Assembly: GCA_024642725.1 (NCBI GenBank)
Contig: JAHEAO010000034.1
Span: 1 to 32,390 of the forward strand
From: Paracoccaceae bacterium
GTDB taxonomy: Bacteria; Pseudomonadota; Alphaproteobacteria; Rhodobacterales; Rhodobacteraceae
Direction: 5' to 3'
Length of the DNA stretch: 32,390 nt
Shown: piece after piece, positions 24,469 to 32,390 of the stretch
Layout: each line of letters begins with the position of its first letter
Position numbering within the stretch: position 1 is the first letter of the stretch
The notes under the pieces: generated by a model
The model's database searches: none
Seen by the model: only the letters and a program-made list of their open reading frames with translations
What the model was told of the DNA's origin: nothing
Position numbers and translations under genes: made by a program

Positions 24469-24813
24469 CTACTTGGCATCTGCAGCTTTGTCGTCGTAGT
24501 CGCTCAGAAGCGCCTTGGCAAACTGTGCCAACAGCGCAACGAAAATCCCTACACCTACGAAGATGTAGAGAACGGTGAAGAGCTTGCCGATGTCGGTCTT
24601 CGGAGACAGATCACCGGCGCCGACAGTGGTAACCGTGGTCACGCAGAAATAAAGAGAATCGATCCACGACCAATCCTCAATGGATTTGTAAAAAACAGTC
24701 CCTGATAAAAGCAGCACGATCGCCAAGACAAGCGCTCCACGAAACTTCGGGCTGCTCCAAGAACGGATGATTGCTTTGAGAAAGCGAAAGGCATTCAGAT
24801 ATAGCGCGAGCAT
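24469..24813 (-). CDS. Small two-helix potassium-channel-like protein with GAGD filter
   Basis: This 114-residue protein has the KcsA-like plan: a first helix (about 25-41), a pore helix with DSLYFCVTTVTT, a selectivity-filter position, and a second helix (about 77-98). The filter reads TVGAGD (63-68), where nearly all potassium channels have TVGYGD or TVGFGD; the codon for the alanine is GCC. Such channels are inner-membrane tetramers. The ATG at 24813 has GGAG six bases upstream and is preferred to a GTG at 24825. There is no cytoplasmic RCK domain. Ion selectivity may be altered, or the protein may be a non-conducting relative. It follows arfB by 154 bases on the same strand. Confidence 0.85.
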   Translation of the reverse strand: MLALYLNAFRFLKAIIRSWSSPKFRGALVLAIVLLLSGTVFYKSIEDWSWIDSLYFCVTTVTTVGAGDLSPKTDIGKLFTVLYIFVGVGIFVALLAQFAKALLSDYDDKAADAK

Positions 24814-24967
24814 CTTACACTCCACGAATTACAGTTTTGAATTCGGATGATCTGAGCCTTCGCAGGTCGGGTCAACGAATTCATGCGCAAGCGATGGAGC
24901 CTTCTTTGACACTGCTTCCCAGTGGATCCTCAGAAAAGCTGCTTCGGCCTCGGCGCTGAAACCCCCG

Positions 24968-25390
24968 TCACTCGTCTTCCCCCACCTTGCCGCGCAGCGA
25001 CTTGACCTCGCCGCGCTGGGTCTTCGCCGCCAGCCGTCGCTTCTTTGATCCAAGCGTTGGTTTGGTCGGGACGCGCCGCTTCGGGCGTTCAAGCGAGGCG
25101 CGCAGCAACTCGGCAAGCCGTTCGCGCGCGATCTCGCGGTTGCGGGCCTGACTGCGGGTTTCATCCACTTGCAGGATCACCGCGCCGTCCTTGGTCCAGC
25201 GCCGCCCGGCCAGCCGCTTCAGCCGCGCCTTGGCATGAGGGGGCAGGTTCGGGCTGCGCTCGGCCTCGAACCGCAACTCGACCGCCGTTGACACCTTGTT
25301 CACATTTTGCCCGCCGGGTCCGGACGACCGGACAAATTGCTCGGTCAGTTCCCAGTCCTCGATGGCGATCTGATCGTTTACCCTCAGCAT
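24968..25390 (-). CDS. arfB: Alternative ribosome-rescue factor / peptidyl-tRNA hydrolase ArfB
   Basis: This 140-residue protein has the release-factor GGQ domain, with FVRSSGPGGQNVNKVST (19-35, GGQ at 26-28), and a basic C-terminal tail (KKRRLAAKTQRGEVKSLRGK) that enters the empty mRNA channel of stalled ribosomes. ArfB hydrolyses peptidyl-tRNA on ribosomes that have run off the end of an mRNA. Length and both functional parts are typical of YaeJ/ArfB. It has no codon-recognition domain, which sets it apart from true release factors. The gene follows a 370-base gap that should contain its promoter. Confidence 0.95.
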   Translation of the reverse strand: MLRVNDQIAIEDWELTEQFVRSSGPGGQNVNKVSTAVELRFEAERSPNLPPHAKARLKRLAGRRWTKDGAVILQVDETRSQARNREIARERLAELLRASLERPKRRVPTKPTLGSKKRRLAAKTQRGEVKSLRGKVGEDE

Positions 25391-25760
25391 GGTCCATTCC
25401 TGCCGGATCGGGTCCGGCGCCGCAATCGGTTCGGGTCGCGGGAATGTACGGTCGCGGTCTTACAACGGCGTCAGAAACGTACAATCCGGTGATGACAATT
25501 CGTCACAAACGCCCCTTCGGAGCGGGGCCATCGAAAAGGGCCACCGGTTGCCCGGCAGCCCTTCGAGATCTACGGAGACGGGCCAGTTAGAGCCTGGACC
25601 CAATCAGAAGCGTTTTAGCCTCAAGGTTTGCCTCTAGGCTACGGCCCCCCTGACTGTTCCGACCTCGCTCTCCAATATCACTCTAGACACTGGACCACCT
25701 CCTTTCTCTGAATTGCCGATACTTGGAGGTTGGCACAGATTTTGTGTTTGTCAAAACTTT
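25391..25760. other. Intergenic region of 370 bp without a gene
   Basis: This lies between the end of the VUT-family transporter gene and the start of arfB, both on the minus strand, and should hold the arfB promoter. I see an interrupted inverted repeat at 25616-25641 (TAGCCT/AGGCTA with an inner AGG/CCT), but no T-run on either strand. The part from about 25580 to 25760 is richer in A and T. No tRNA, small RNA or convincing small open frame could be recognised. Confidence 0.45.
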
Positions 25761-26381
25761 TTACGCTATCCGTGCCATCATTCGCGTAACAATCATGCGA
25801 AATGGCACCAAAGCGATCAAAGCTAGGGCAAGTTTCACACCCCAATCCGCCACCGCCAGAGACACCCAAAGGGGCACCGCGGGGCCGACGCCCAGAAGCG
25901 GCAGGACCTCGCCGGCCCAGGATACATCATTCGCCGGTTCGACAAAGCTGAGAGTGGCAGAAAAAGCGATTGAAAAGAACAGGATAGTGTCAACGCTCGA
26001 CCCCACCAGCGTGCTCGCCAAGGGTGCTCTCCACCATGGTCCTTCACGCAGTTTGTCAAAGATCGCGACGTCCAGCATCTGCGCTGTCAGAAAGGCAATG
26101 CCTGACCCAGCGGCGATGCGCCAGGTGACCAGCGGACCAAATTCTCCATTAATCTGAGTGCCGATCACAGAACAGGCAACGCCTACTAAAAATCCAATGA
26201 AAACAACGCGCCGCGCGGCGGACGGGCCGTAGACGCGGTTCATGACGTCGGTCACAAGGAATGCAATCGGATAGGTGAAAGCACCCCAGGTCAGCCATTG
26301 GCCAAACAGGTGCTGAACAAGAATATTCGAGGCCACAACAACGGCGGCCATGGCAAGAATGCCAGGAAGGATGCGGTTCAT
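25761..26381 (-). CDS. Queuosine precursor transporter family protein (VUT/YhhQ)
   Basis: This 206-residue inner-membrane protein has about six helices. The start MNRILPGILAMAAVVVASNILVQ is followed by the family features WGAFTYPIAFLVTDVMNRVYG (near 32-52) and, later, SGIAFLTAQMLDVAIFDKLR. In Escherichia coli YhhQ takes up the queuosine precursors preQ0 and preQ1. The ATG at 26381 has GGAA seven bases upstream; the frame remains open to 26423 without better starts. It follows the exported phytase-like gene with a 91-base leader that can form a GC-rich hairpin, but I find no match to known preQ1 riboswitch sequences. Confidence 0.9.
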   Translation of the reverse strand: MNRILPGILAMAAVVVASNILVQHLFGQWLTWGAFTYPIAFLVTDVMNRVYGPSAARRVVFIGFLVGVACSVIGTQINGEFGPLVTWRIAAGSGIAFLTAQMLDVAIFDKLREGPWWRAPLASTLVGSSVDTILFFSIAFSATLSFVEPANDVSWAGEVLPLLGVGPAVPLWVSLAVADWGVKLALALIALVPFRMIVTRMMARIA

Positions 26382-26416
26382 TTTCGTATTCCGTTTTGAC
26401 AAGGTCGCGGAGACTT

Positions 26417-26438
26417 GGCCCACGGCTCATCCGGGGCC
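26417..26438 (-). promoter_or_regulatory. GC-rich hairpin in the leader of the VUT transporter gene
   Basis: In the 91-base leader, GGCCC plus CGG pairs with CCG plus GGGCC around a five-base loop, with one bulged base. A GCGC/GCGC stem-loop lies directly beside it. It could be a terminator for the upstream gene, or a regulatory leader structure. Function is inferred from position only. Confidence 0.4.
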
Positions 26439-26472
26439 GCGCCTTCTACCGCTGCGCCGGAACAAACTCAAG

Positions 26473-27372
26473 TCAGTCTTTCAGGCGGTATTCCACGAAT
26501 TCTGTACGCTGGAATGACTTGAAATTATCGTCTGAAATCAAAGTGATACGGATATGGCCTTCGGGATCCCGCCAAACGGCGATGCCTTCAAGGTTATCAT
26601 GCACGCCGGTCTTGGACTCCAAAAGCGTCTCTTCGCTGCGCACCTGATCGCCCGAAAGATCAAAGCGCCTCACCCGGCTTTGAAATCCGAAAATGCCGTT
26701 CAAATGCCGTTCCAGCAGGTAGAATTTTCCATCGGGTCCGAAGTCCCCGCCAACCGGGAGGTATGGCGGCCTGCGCGGGATGGCAAAGGGTTGGTCCCAT
26801 TTTCCGTCGCGATAACGATAGACAGGGAAAGGGCGCGACAATGACCCCGAACGCTCTGGCAAAGTGTAAAGCGCACCGTCCTTGTCGATCGCCAACGTTT
26901 CAAGGGAAGAGTTGTTCTGCAGTTGGTTGAACTCTCTGGGACGTGCGATCCTGATCGCGTCAGATGTCATCGTCGGATATTCTGCAAGACGGTGGTAACC
27001 TTCGAAAGACACGTAGATCGTGCCATCCTCGGAAACGGCTAACCCTTCGGCATCATTGTAAATATTCTCGACGCTTTCGCCGGTTGACGTCTTGAGCAGA
27101 TGGCTTTCGTAACCTGAGACACCCACGATCAGACCGGTGCCGGCATCGCGTTCAAGCCGACCTTTACCGATGATCCCGTCATCGCTGATGATCCAGAAAT
27201 CCCGCCCGTTCTTGGCCAGTTCCAGCCCGGAAAACCCTCCGAAATCCGGACCGTCCATGCGCCAGCGATAGCTGCCAACGTACTCTGCTTCGGCAGATGT
27301 TCCGGCGGCAGACACAATGCCGACCAGTGCGCTCGCTGCCGCGATCAGCGCGAGGATAGTACGGGTGCGCAT
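26473..27372 (-). CDS. Exported esterase-like/phytase-like beta-propeller protein
   Basis: This 299-residue protein has a signal peptide ([20 protein letters not shown], with a likely cleavage near SAEA). It then shows repeats of the phytase-like propeller family: [22 protein letters not shown] (45-66, the hallmark start), [37 protein letters not shown] and [21 protein letters not shown]. The aspartates and glutamates in these repeats probably bind calcium. The family contains few studied members, so true phytase activity is not established. The start overlaps the end of mepA by 28 bases, implying co-transcription with it. It acts in the periplasm or outside the cell. Confidence 0.86.
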   Translation of the reverse strand: MRTRTILALIAAASALVGIVSAAGTSAEAEYVGSYRWRMDGPDFGGFSGLELAKNGRDFWIISDDGIIGKGRLERDAGTGLIVGVSGYESHLLKTSTGESVENIYNDAEGLAVSEDGTIYVSFEGYHRLAEYPTMTSDAIRIARPREFNQLQNNSSLETLAIDKDGALYTLPERSGSLSRPFPVYRYRDGKWDQPFAIPRRPPYLPVGGDFGPDGKFYLLERHLNGIFGFQSRVRRFDLSGDQVRSEETLLESKTGVHDNLEGIAVWRDPEGHIRITLISDDNFKSFQRTEFVEYRLKD

Positions 27373-28205
27373 TGAGCGGGAAGATCTGCCAGAACCAGTT
27401 CTCGACGAGGTGCAGGTTTAGGAGCGTTTGGATCGGGTGGGGGCGGATTCAGGATGTTATTTGCCCATTGGGCCGCGTCCTGACAGCCATCGCCCGGTGG
27501 TGGCGGCTCTTGGTCGACACAGCCGCGCGCGCCGCGCGGGCATGCGAGCCGCACATGGAAATGATAGTGGTGCCCCCACCATGGCCGGATCTTGCGCAAC
27601 CAGCTGCGGTCACCTTTTTCATCGTTGCACATCTGTACCTTGGCCCCCGGGAACACGAATATCCGGGCGACCGCCTTGTCCTTGGCGGCGGCCTTCAGAA
27701 TCTCGTGATGCGCCCGCGTCCAGCTTCCGTTCACATAGGCGCCGTTCGCGCTCTGCATCGAAATGGATGACAGGCTTTCGCGTTCCTTAGCGCTCAGGTT
27801 CAAACGGTTCGGCGGCAACATCCAGATGTCGGCATCCAGCCCGATCTGATGGCTGGCGTGTCCTGACAGCATCGGCCCGCCCCGCGGCTGCGACATGTCG
27901 CCGATGTAAAGCCCATTCCAACCGGGTTGCTTGGCAGCAGTCTTGCTAAGCCGCTCAAGGAAGGCGATGAGTTCCGGATGGCCCCAGTTCCGGTTCCGGC
28001 TAAGACGCATTGCCTGCCACGTCGGCCCCGTCTCCGGCAGTTGAACTGCCCCAGCTACGCATCCTTTGGAATAGTCGCCGTAGGGCGCAGCATTGTGTGG
28101 CGACGCGGTGCGCACCTTGCCGAACAGTTGCTTCGCCGAAGTGTCGGCGGCCACCGGAAGCGCCAGGCAGAAGAGAAGGAAAAGGGTGATTGCATAACGG
28201 ATCAT
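27345..28205 (-). CDS. mepA: Penicillin-insensitive murein endopeptidase MepA
   Basis: This 286-residue periplasmic peptidase has a signal peptide ([20 protein letters not shown]). The M74 metallopeptidase motifs are [14 protein letters not shown] (H116, H119, D124 and D126) and a C-terminal [15 protein letters not shown] with the remaining zinc-ligand histidine. The enzyme cuts D-alanyl-meso-diaminopimelyl crosslinks in peptidoglycan. The ATG at 28205 is chosen because the protein then begins with the signal peptide; an upstream in-frame TTG would overlap the MFS gene. It starts eight bases after the MFS stop and overlaps the next gene by 28 bases, so all three form one operon. Confidence 0.94.
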   Translation of the reverse strand: MIRYAITLFLLFCLALPVAADTSAKQLFGKVRTASPHNAAPYGDYSKGCVAGAVQLPETGPTWQAMRLSRNRNWGHPELIAFLERLSKTAAKQPGWNGLYIGDMSQPRGGPMLSGHASHQIGLDADIWMLPPNRLNLSAKERESLSSISMQSANGAYVNGSWTRAHHEILKAAAKDKAVARIFVFPGAKVQMCNDEKGDRSWLRKIRPWWGHHYHFHVRLACPRGARGCVDQEPPPPGDGCQDAAQWANNILNPPPPDPNAPKPAPRRELVLADLPAQCAPVLSSR

Positions 28206-28213
28206 AGGAACGC

Positions 28214-29542
28214 TCAATTGGGGTCAGGCTCCACCCAGACTAACAGGATCAGGCCCGCAAGAAAAAGAACAATGAGCGGTGAAATGCCCAATTGCTGGCT
28301 GCCCGTCAGGTAAGTCACAACACCGATTGAAAGCGGAGCGACGAAGGACGTCGCCTTTCCGGCAAGCGCGTATAGCCCGAAGGCCTCTGTCATTCGCGCC
28401 GGATTGGCCTGTCGCACCATCATCGTCCGGCTGGCGGTCTGAAGCGCCCCGCCCGCGGCGCCGATCGTCGCACCGACAATGTAGAAGGCAACGTCGGGCA
28501 GATAGGACTCCGGTGTCACCGCGATACCGAAAACTGCCGTGCGGGACACAAAAACGATAGCAACAGCAGTCAGGCACAGCAAAAGTACACAAAGCCGGAT
28601 GACGGGTTTCGGTCCGTACCGGCTGTCCGCGTGTCCGCCAAGCCATGCGAACATCGCGCCGGTTATGATTGCTAGGATGCCGAAGACTCCGATCTGCACA
28701 ATCGACCAGCCCAACACTCCGGACGCGTAAATTCCGCCGAACACGTACATGCCGTTCAACGCATCGCGATAAAACATCGACGATCCCAGATAGGCGAACA
28801 GGCTTGGAGACTTCGGCAATTTGGTAAGGGTCGTCAGGAAGCCTGCAAGCGCGTCGCGAGACAACATGGTGCGGGGTTTCGTGGGCTTGGGATCTCTTAC
28901 GTAGAGGAAGAAGGGGATCATGAAGACGATATACCAGATCGACGTGAGCGGCCCGACAAACCTCGTGCCTTCGCGCGCCGACGCATCCAGACCGAGGATC
29001 GGCGCTATGCCGATCAGAGTCTTGCCCGTCGTTGGATTCTCGGCAAAGAGGGTCAGCATGATAACAAGGGCGAACAAGCCCCCGACATAGCCAAAGGCCC
29101 AGCCATTTCCCGAGATACGCCCGATATTTGCTCGGTGACCCAGATCGGGGAGCATGGAGTTCGTGAAAATCGTCGCAAATTCCATCCCGATCAGGCCGAT
29201 CGCGAAGAAGGACAGGATCAAGACAAGGTTGAAATCGTCCGGCGCTGCCCACCAGAGACCGAATGCCCCGACAATGTAGAGCAGCGAAAAAAACCAGATC
29301 CAGCGCAGGCGATTGCCGGACACATCCGCCATCGCCCCCAGGATGGGTGCGAAGACCGCGATAACGATGCCTGCGGCGCCGATCCCGAAACCCCATGCCG
29401 ACTGCGCCGCTGTTCCATCGCCCAGCAGTTCCTTGACGTATGGTCCGAATATGAAGGTGAGCAGAAGGGTGTTGTAGGGTTGGCTTGCGAAGTCGAAAAA
29501 GAACCAGCCCCAGATCCGCTTGCGCGCCGATACTTCCGTCAT
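28214..29542 (-). CDS. MFS transporter, UMF1/Atg22-like family
   Basis: This 442-residue inner-membrane carrier has about twelve helices. It starts RKRIWGWFFFDFASQPYNTLL, the UMF1 hallmark (WxxYDxAxxxY type), and has GAMADVSGNRLRWI, the MFS loop motif, after helix 2. UMF1 members relate to fungal vacuolar Atg22 amino-acid exporters; bacterial substrates are mostly unknown. The ATG at 29542 has GGGGGCAGA directly before it, so longer starts are rejected. It is the first gene of the operon with mepA and the exported phytase-like gene. A role in moving cell-wall-derived peptides or amino acids is possible but only inferred. Confidence 0.9.
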   Translation of the reverse strand: MTEVSARKRIWGWFFFDFASQPYNTLLLTFIFGPYVKELLGDGTAAQSAWGFGIGAAGIVIAVFAPILGAMADVSGNRLRWIWFFSLLYIVGAFGLWWAAPDDFNLVLILSFFAIGLIGMEFATIFTNSMLPDLGHRANIGRISGNGWAFGYVGGLFALVIMLTLFAENPTTGKTLIGIAPILGLDASAREGTRFVGPLTSIWYIVFMIPFFLYVRDPKPTKPRTMLSRDALAGFLTTLTKLPKSPSLFAYLGSSMFYRDALNGMYVFGGIYASGVLGWSIVQIGVFGILAIITGAMFAWLGGHADSRYGPKPVIRLCVLLLCLTAVAIVFVSRTAVFGIAVTPESYLPDVAFYIVGATIGAAGGALQTASRTMMVRQANPARMTEAFGLYALAGKATSFVAPLSIGVVTYLTGSQQLGISPLIVLFLAGLILLVWVEPDPN

Positions 29543-29695
29543 TCTGCCCCCGTTCGCCTGGCCGGAGTGAACAGCTAAAGTTCGTCGCGTGCAAGGCATC
29601 CATTTAAGCGTCGCAGCCTGTTTGAATTGTGGCACTTGTCACATGGCGTCCGTCGGCTTAGGTGTCTTGGGCGCGAAACCGAATGGGCCTGTAAT

Positions 29696-29983
29696 ATGAC
29701 TTCGATCTTCCAAATCCTGATGCTGATCCTCGATATTTTGTGGTTTGTGATGATCGCCCATATCGTGATGAGTTGGTTGATCAATTTTCAGGTGCTGAAC
29801 TTGCGGCAGCCCATCGTCGCGCAGGTCTGGACCGGGCTCAACAGGTTGCTCGAACCACTCTATGAACCGATCCGGCGCATTTTGCCGCCGATGGGCGGCT
29901 TGGATCTTGCGCCGATGGTTGCCTTGATCGCCGTGTACGCAATCAGGATCGTCTTGATCAATAACGCCGCTGCCTTCTACTAG
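29696..29983 (+). CDS. YggT family membrane protein
   Basis: This 95-residue protein has two hydrophobic halves (about residues 3-25 and 70-92) separated by the conserved RLLEPLYEPIRRILPPMGGLDLAP, the YggT signature. YggT proteins are short inner-membrane proteins linked with osmotic tolerance or with chloroplast/cyanobacterial YlmG-type nucleoid roles; the exact function here is unknown. The ATG at 29696 gives the usual length of about 95 residues. No strong ribosome binding site is visible. It is divergent from the MFS gene and lies 124 bases before recQ. Confidence 0.9.
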   Translation: MTSIFQILMLILDILWFVMIAHIVMSWLINFQVLNLRQPIVAQVWTGLNRLLEPLYEPIRRILPPMGGLDLAPMVALIAVYAIRIVLINNAAAFY

Positions 29984-30107
29984 GGCGCGCTGCGCCCAAG
30001 TGTGAAACGGCCGGTTTCTGGGGCGCCGCAGCCGGCTTGCACTTGTTCACCGATTCTTCATGTGGGATGGTCAGGCAACAAGAGCAGTCAAAACTAATTC
30101 GCGGGCC

Positions 30108-32147
30108 ATGCCAACAACGCACGACCTTCTGTCTTCCGTCTTCGGTTTCGATGCCTTTCGTCCTGGTCAGAACGAAATCGTCGATGCTGTAGCTGCAGGT
30201 CGAAACACGCTTGCGATCATGCCAACCGGCGGTGGTAAGTCGCTCTGTTTCCAGCTTCCGGCACTGATGCGCGAAGGGGTCACGGTTGTAATCTCACCAC
30301 TTATTGCGCTGATGCGGGATCAGGTGCGCGCCTTGCGCGAAGCCGGAGTCGAAGCGGGTGCGCTTACATCGGGCAATACGGAAGAAGAAACCAGCGCTGT
30401 ATTCGAGGCACTGGACGCAGGGCGTTTAAAGCTTCTCTACATGGCTCCGGAACGTCTGGCATCCGGTAGCACACTGACACTACTTCGCCGCATCGGAACG
30501 TCACTGATCGCCGTCGACGAGGCGCATTGCGTATCACAATGGGGGCACGATTTTCGACCCGATTACTTACGGATCGGCGCGCTGCGCAAAACGCTGGGCG
30601 TGCCTCTTGCGGCATTTACTGCCACTGCTGATGAAGAGACCCGGACAGAAATCATAGAACGCCTCTTTGACGGCGCCGCCCCAGAGGTGTTCCTGCATGG
30701 CTTTGACCGGCCCAACATCCATTTGGCATTCGCCGTCAAGGACAGTCCGCGCAAGCAGATTCTGGCGTTTGCGGACGCGCGCCGTGGTCAACCTGGCATT
30801 GTCTACTGCGGCACTCGCGCCAAGACGGAATCTCTGGCCCACGCCTTGTCAGAATCCGGACACTCTGCCTGCGCCTATCACGGTGGGATGGAAGCCGACG
30901 CACGCCGCACTGTCGAAGGTCGTTTTCAGACCGAAGACGGATTAATCGTGGTCGCCACAGTCGCCTTCGGAATGGGCGTGGACAAGCCCGATATCCGCTG
31001 GGTGGCCCATGCCGATCTGCCCAAATCCATCGAAGCTTACTATCAGGAAATTGGGCGGGCCGGGCGCGATGGCGCCGCGGCCGAAACGCTTACCTTGTTT
31101 GGTGCTGATGATATTCGATTCCGCCGCGGGCAAATCGACGAAAGCCTCGCTCCGCCAGAGCGCCGCATGGCCGATCATGGTCGTTTGAATGCACTTTTAG
31201 GCTTGGCCGAAGCACTTGGATGCCGGCGCCAACGGTTGCTGGCTTTCTTTGGCGAGACGTCAGATCCTTGTGGAAATTGCGATATGTGCGACAACGCGCC
31301 AGTGCTATTTGACGGCACTGAGGCTGTTCGAAAGGCGCTTTCGGCAATCTTGCGTACCGGCGAGTCGTTCGGGGCGGGGCACCTTATCGACGTCCTGACA
31401 GGCAACGAGACAGACAAGGTCCGACAGCGGCACCACAACAATCTTCCGACATTCGGTGTCGGGCGAGAATTCGACCGTCGCGAATGGCAGGCGATCTTTC
31501 GCCAGATGATGGGCCATGACTTGGTGCGCCCAGATCCCGATCGCCACGGAGCATTGCGCATGACGGAACCCGCCCGTCCGATTCTGCGCGGGGAAGCAGA
31601 GATTACCTTGCGGCGCGATACGATTTCCAAAGCTACTGGCCGGACCGTCGTCAAGATGCTCGTGGCGGAGGAGGATGCACCTCTCTTGTCTGCACTGAAG
31701 GCCAAGCGGCGAGCCTTGGCTGAAACGGCAAGAGTCCCGGCCTACGTGATTTTCACCGACCGCACGCTGATAGAGATGGCTGAGAAGCGTCCACAAACAC
31801 TTGATGAGATAGCGCGCATTAACGGCGTTGGCGCGACCAAGCTGGATCGCTACGGCCAGATTTTCCTGTCAGTGGTGACCGGGGCCGAGGTCGATCCGGT
31901 CCATCCGACACGCCGCAAGCTCGCCGGCAAATCAGAGGCAAGCGTCTACGATCGGCTACTGGAGGTTCAGGCCGAACTGGCACGCGGTGAGGCGGGAATT
32001 GATAAACCGATGTCCTGTTCCGCATCGCTTCTGGCCAAGGTCGCGACTTTGCGGCAGGCAGATATGGGCGCATTGTCGCGGATCATCGGTGACCGGCGTG
32101 CAGAACGTTTCGGCCCCGCTTTCTTGCAGGTTCTGCGCGAGGCATAG
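30108..32147 (+). CDS. recQ: ATP-dependent DNA helicase RecQ
   Basis: This 679-residue helicase has, in order, motif 0 FRPGQNEIV, Walker A MPTGGGKS (38-45), the DEAH box (137-140), TATAD, QEIGRAGRDG (motif VI), a zinc-binding RQC part with CGNCDMC, and a C-terminal HRDC domain with ARVPAYVIFTDRTLIEMA and INGVGATKLDRYG. RecQ unwinds DNA 3' to 5' in recombination repair and replication fork restart. The ATG at 30108 starts the protein right before the helicase core, as in relatives; longer starts add no family sequence. The stop is two bases from the end of a minus-strand gene. Length is normal for proteobacterial RecQ with a small C-terminal extension. Confidence 0.96.
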   Translation: MPTTHDLLSSVFGFDAFRPGQNEIVDAVAAGRNTLAIMPTGGGKSLCFQLPALMREGVTVVISPLIALMRDQVRALREAGVEAGALTSGNTEEETSAVFEALDAGRLKLLYMAPERLASGSTLTLLRRIGTSLIAVDEAHCVSQWGHDFRPDYLRIGALRKTLGVPLAAFTATADEETRTEIIERLFDGAAPEVFLHGFDRPNIHLAFAVKDSPRKQILAFADARRGQPGIVYCGTRAKTESLAHALSESGHSACAYHGGMEADARRTVEGRFQTEDGLIVVATVAFGMGVDKPDIRWVAHADLPKSIEAYYQEIGRAGRDGAAAETLTLFGADDIRFRRGQIDESLAPPERRMADHGRLNALLGLAEALGCRRQRLLAFFGETSDPCGNCDMCDNAPVLFDGTEAVRKALSAILRTGESFGAGHLIDVLTGNETDKVRQRHHNNLPTFGVGREFDRREWQAIFRQMMGHDLVRPDPDRHGALRMTEPARPILRGEAEITLRRDTISKATGRTVVKMLVAEEDAPLLSALKAKRRALAETARVPAYVIFTDRTLIEMAEKRPQTLDEIARINGVGATKLDRYGQIFLSVVTGAEVDPVHPTRRKLAGKSEASVYDRLLEVQAELARGEAGIDKPMSCSASLLAKVATLRQADMGALSRIIGDRRAERFGPAFLQVLREA

Positions 32148-32149
32148 CC

Positions 32150-32390
32150 TCAGGCTTCGACCGCAATCATCTGGAGCACGTTGTACCCGGTGCCGTCGAT
32201 CGGCTCGGCGCCATCGGGAACCTCTGCCCTGATCCGATCAAAGATCGCGTCCTTGCGCAAAGGCTTCGTGAGGTAATGGTCAAGCCCCGCCGCAAGAATG
32301 GCCGTATCATCGCCTTCCATCGCATGCGCCGTCAGCGCGACGATCGTCGTTCTCGCAAGACCGGATTTGGCCTCTTCCGCCCGGATCATC
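32150..32390 (-). CDS. Receiver domain at the C-terminus of a sensor kinase or response regulator (partial)
   Basis: About 80 residues are visible; the gene continues past the window edge. The sequence TTIVALTAHAMEGDDTAILAAGLDHYLTKPLRKDAI is the second half of a CheY-like receiver domain, with the conserved Thr/Ser of LTA and the Lys of TKP. The phospho-accepting Asp lies outside the window. The ALTAHAM and HYLTKP wording is usual in receivers attached to hybrid histidine kinases, where the domain comes last. A short unrelated tail of about 25 residues follows. It converges tightly on recQ. Confidence 0.85.
   Translation of the reverse strand, partial: MIRAEEAKSGLARTTIVALTAHAMEGDDTAILAAGLDHYLTKPLRKDAIFDRIRAEVPDGAEPIDGTGYNVLQMIAVEA

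Noticed and set aside
24829-24990. A small minus-strand frame after arfB, with a peptide containing AEAEAAFLRIHWEAVSKKAP.
   Set aside because: It overlaps the arfB coding sequence in another frame, lacks a clear ribosome binding site and start, and resembles nothing I know. It remains possible but is not supported.
25616-25641. An interrupted inverted repeat suggesting a terminator.
   Set aside because: No T-run follows on either strand and the stem is broken by an internal loop. It is noted only in the description of the intergenic region.
26393-26470. A tRNA-like stretch on the minus strand, with GCGCAGCGGTAG resembling a tRNA D-arm/A-box.
   Set aside because: The following bases do not form an anticodon arm with a seven-base loop, there is no T-loop sequence and no matching acceptor stem. 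It is kept only as a leader with hairpins.
1-32390. CRISPR arrays, insertion sequences, integrase genes or attachment sites.
   Set aside because: I saw no regularly spaced repeats, no transposase or recombinase motifs and no tRNA-adjacent direct repeats.

Overview
The window looks like ordinary chromosome from an alphaproteobacterium, most likely a marine member of the Rhodobacteraceae (Roseobacter group). This is inferred from the high GC content, the short gaps between genes, the strong AGGGAG-type ribosome binding sites and the gene content: fused-subunit formate dehydrogenase, TctCBA transporter, two-domain Usp, PncA/PncB, TrhO and an UMF1-type MFS protein. I see no insertion sequence, phage gene, CRISPR array, rRNA or tRNA.

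Left part (1-12.6 kb). The window opens in the last codons of formate-tetrahydrofolate ligase (fhs), followed by a two-domain universal stress protein. A complete tripartite tricarboxylate transporter operon (tctC-tctB-tctA) follows and ends in a GC-rich hairpin. Next is a 576-residue P-loop protein of unknown function, with a zeta-toxin-like kinase look, which converges on a quinone oxidoreductase gene. A LysR-type regulator then precedes a two-gene NAD-linked formate dehydrogenase operon. Its diaphorase subunit is a fusion of FdsG/NuoE and FdsB/NuoF. Its catalytic subunit uses Cys as metal ligand and appears to lack the NuoG-type His-Cys3 cluster. A perfect inverted repeat lies between the LysR gene and the operon, and a strong terminator closes the operon. 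Together fhs and formate dehydrogenase suggest a locus for handling formate from one-carbon oxidation.

Middle part (12.6-24.3 kb). On the minus strand are an uncharacterised 160-residue protein, an AbrB-family membrane protein and the tRNA hydroxylation protein TrhO. On the plus strand are the nicotinamide salvage pair pncA-pncB and two uncharacterised membrane proteins. A minus-strand series follows: a class-III PLP enzyme of the phospho-lyase type overlapping an APH-type kinase, a small ParB-N-like protein, a glutathione S-transferase and an Lgt-like enzyme. The Lgt-like gene overlaps the last membrane protein gene tail to tail. A plus-strand DUF2189 membrane protein stands alone.

Right part (24.3-32.4 kb). 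On the minus strand are a small two-helix potassium-channel-like protein with an unusual filter, the ribosome rescue factor ArfB, a VUT/YhhQ queuosine-precursor transporter with a structured leader, and a tight group made of an UMF1 MFS transporter, the murein endopeptidase MepA and an exported phytase-like protein. YggT and RecQ are read divergently on the plus strand. The window ends in the C-terminal receiver domain of a sensor kinase or response regulator on the minus strand.

Most genes belong to known families. The items most worth a second look are the P-loop kinase-like protein, the formate dehydrogenase subfamily with its operator candidate, the kinase/phospho-lyase pair and the GAGD-filter channel. 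I found no convincing wholly new system.
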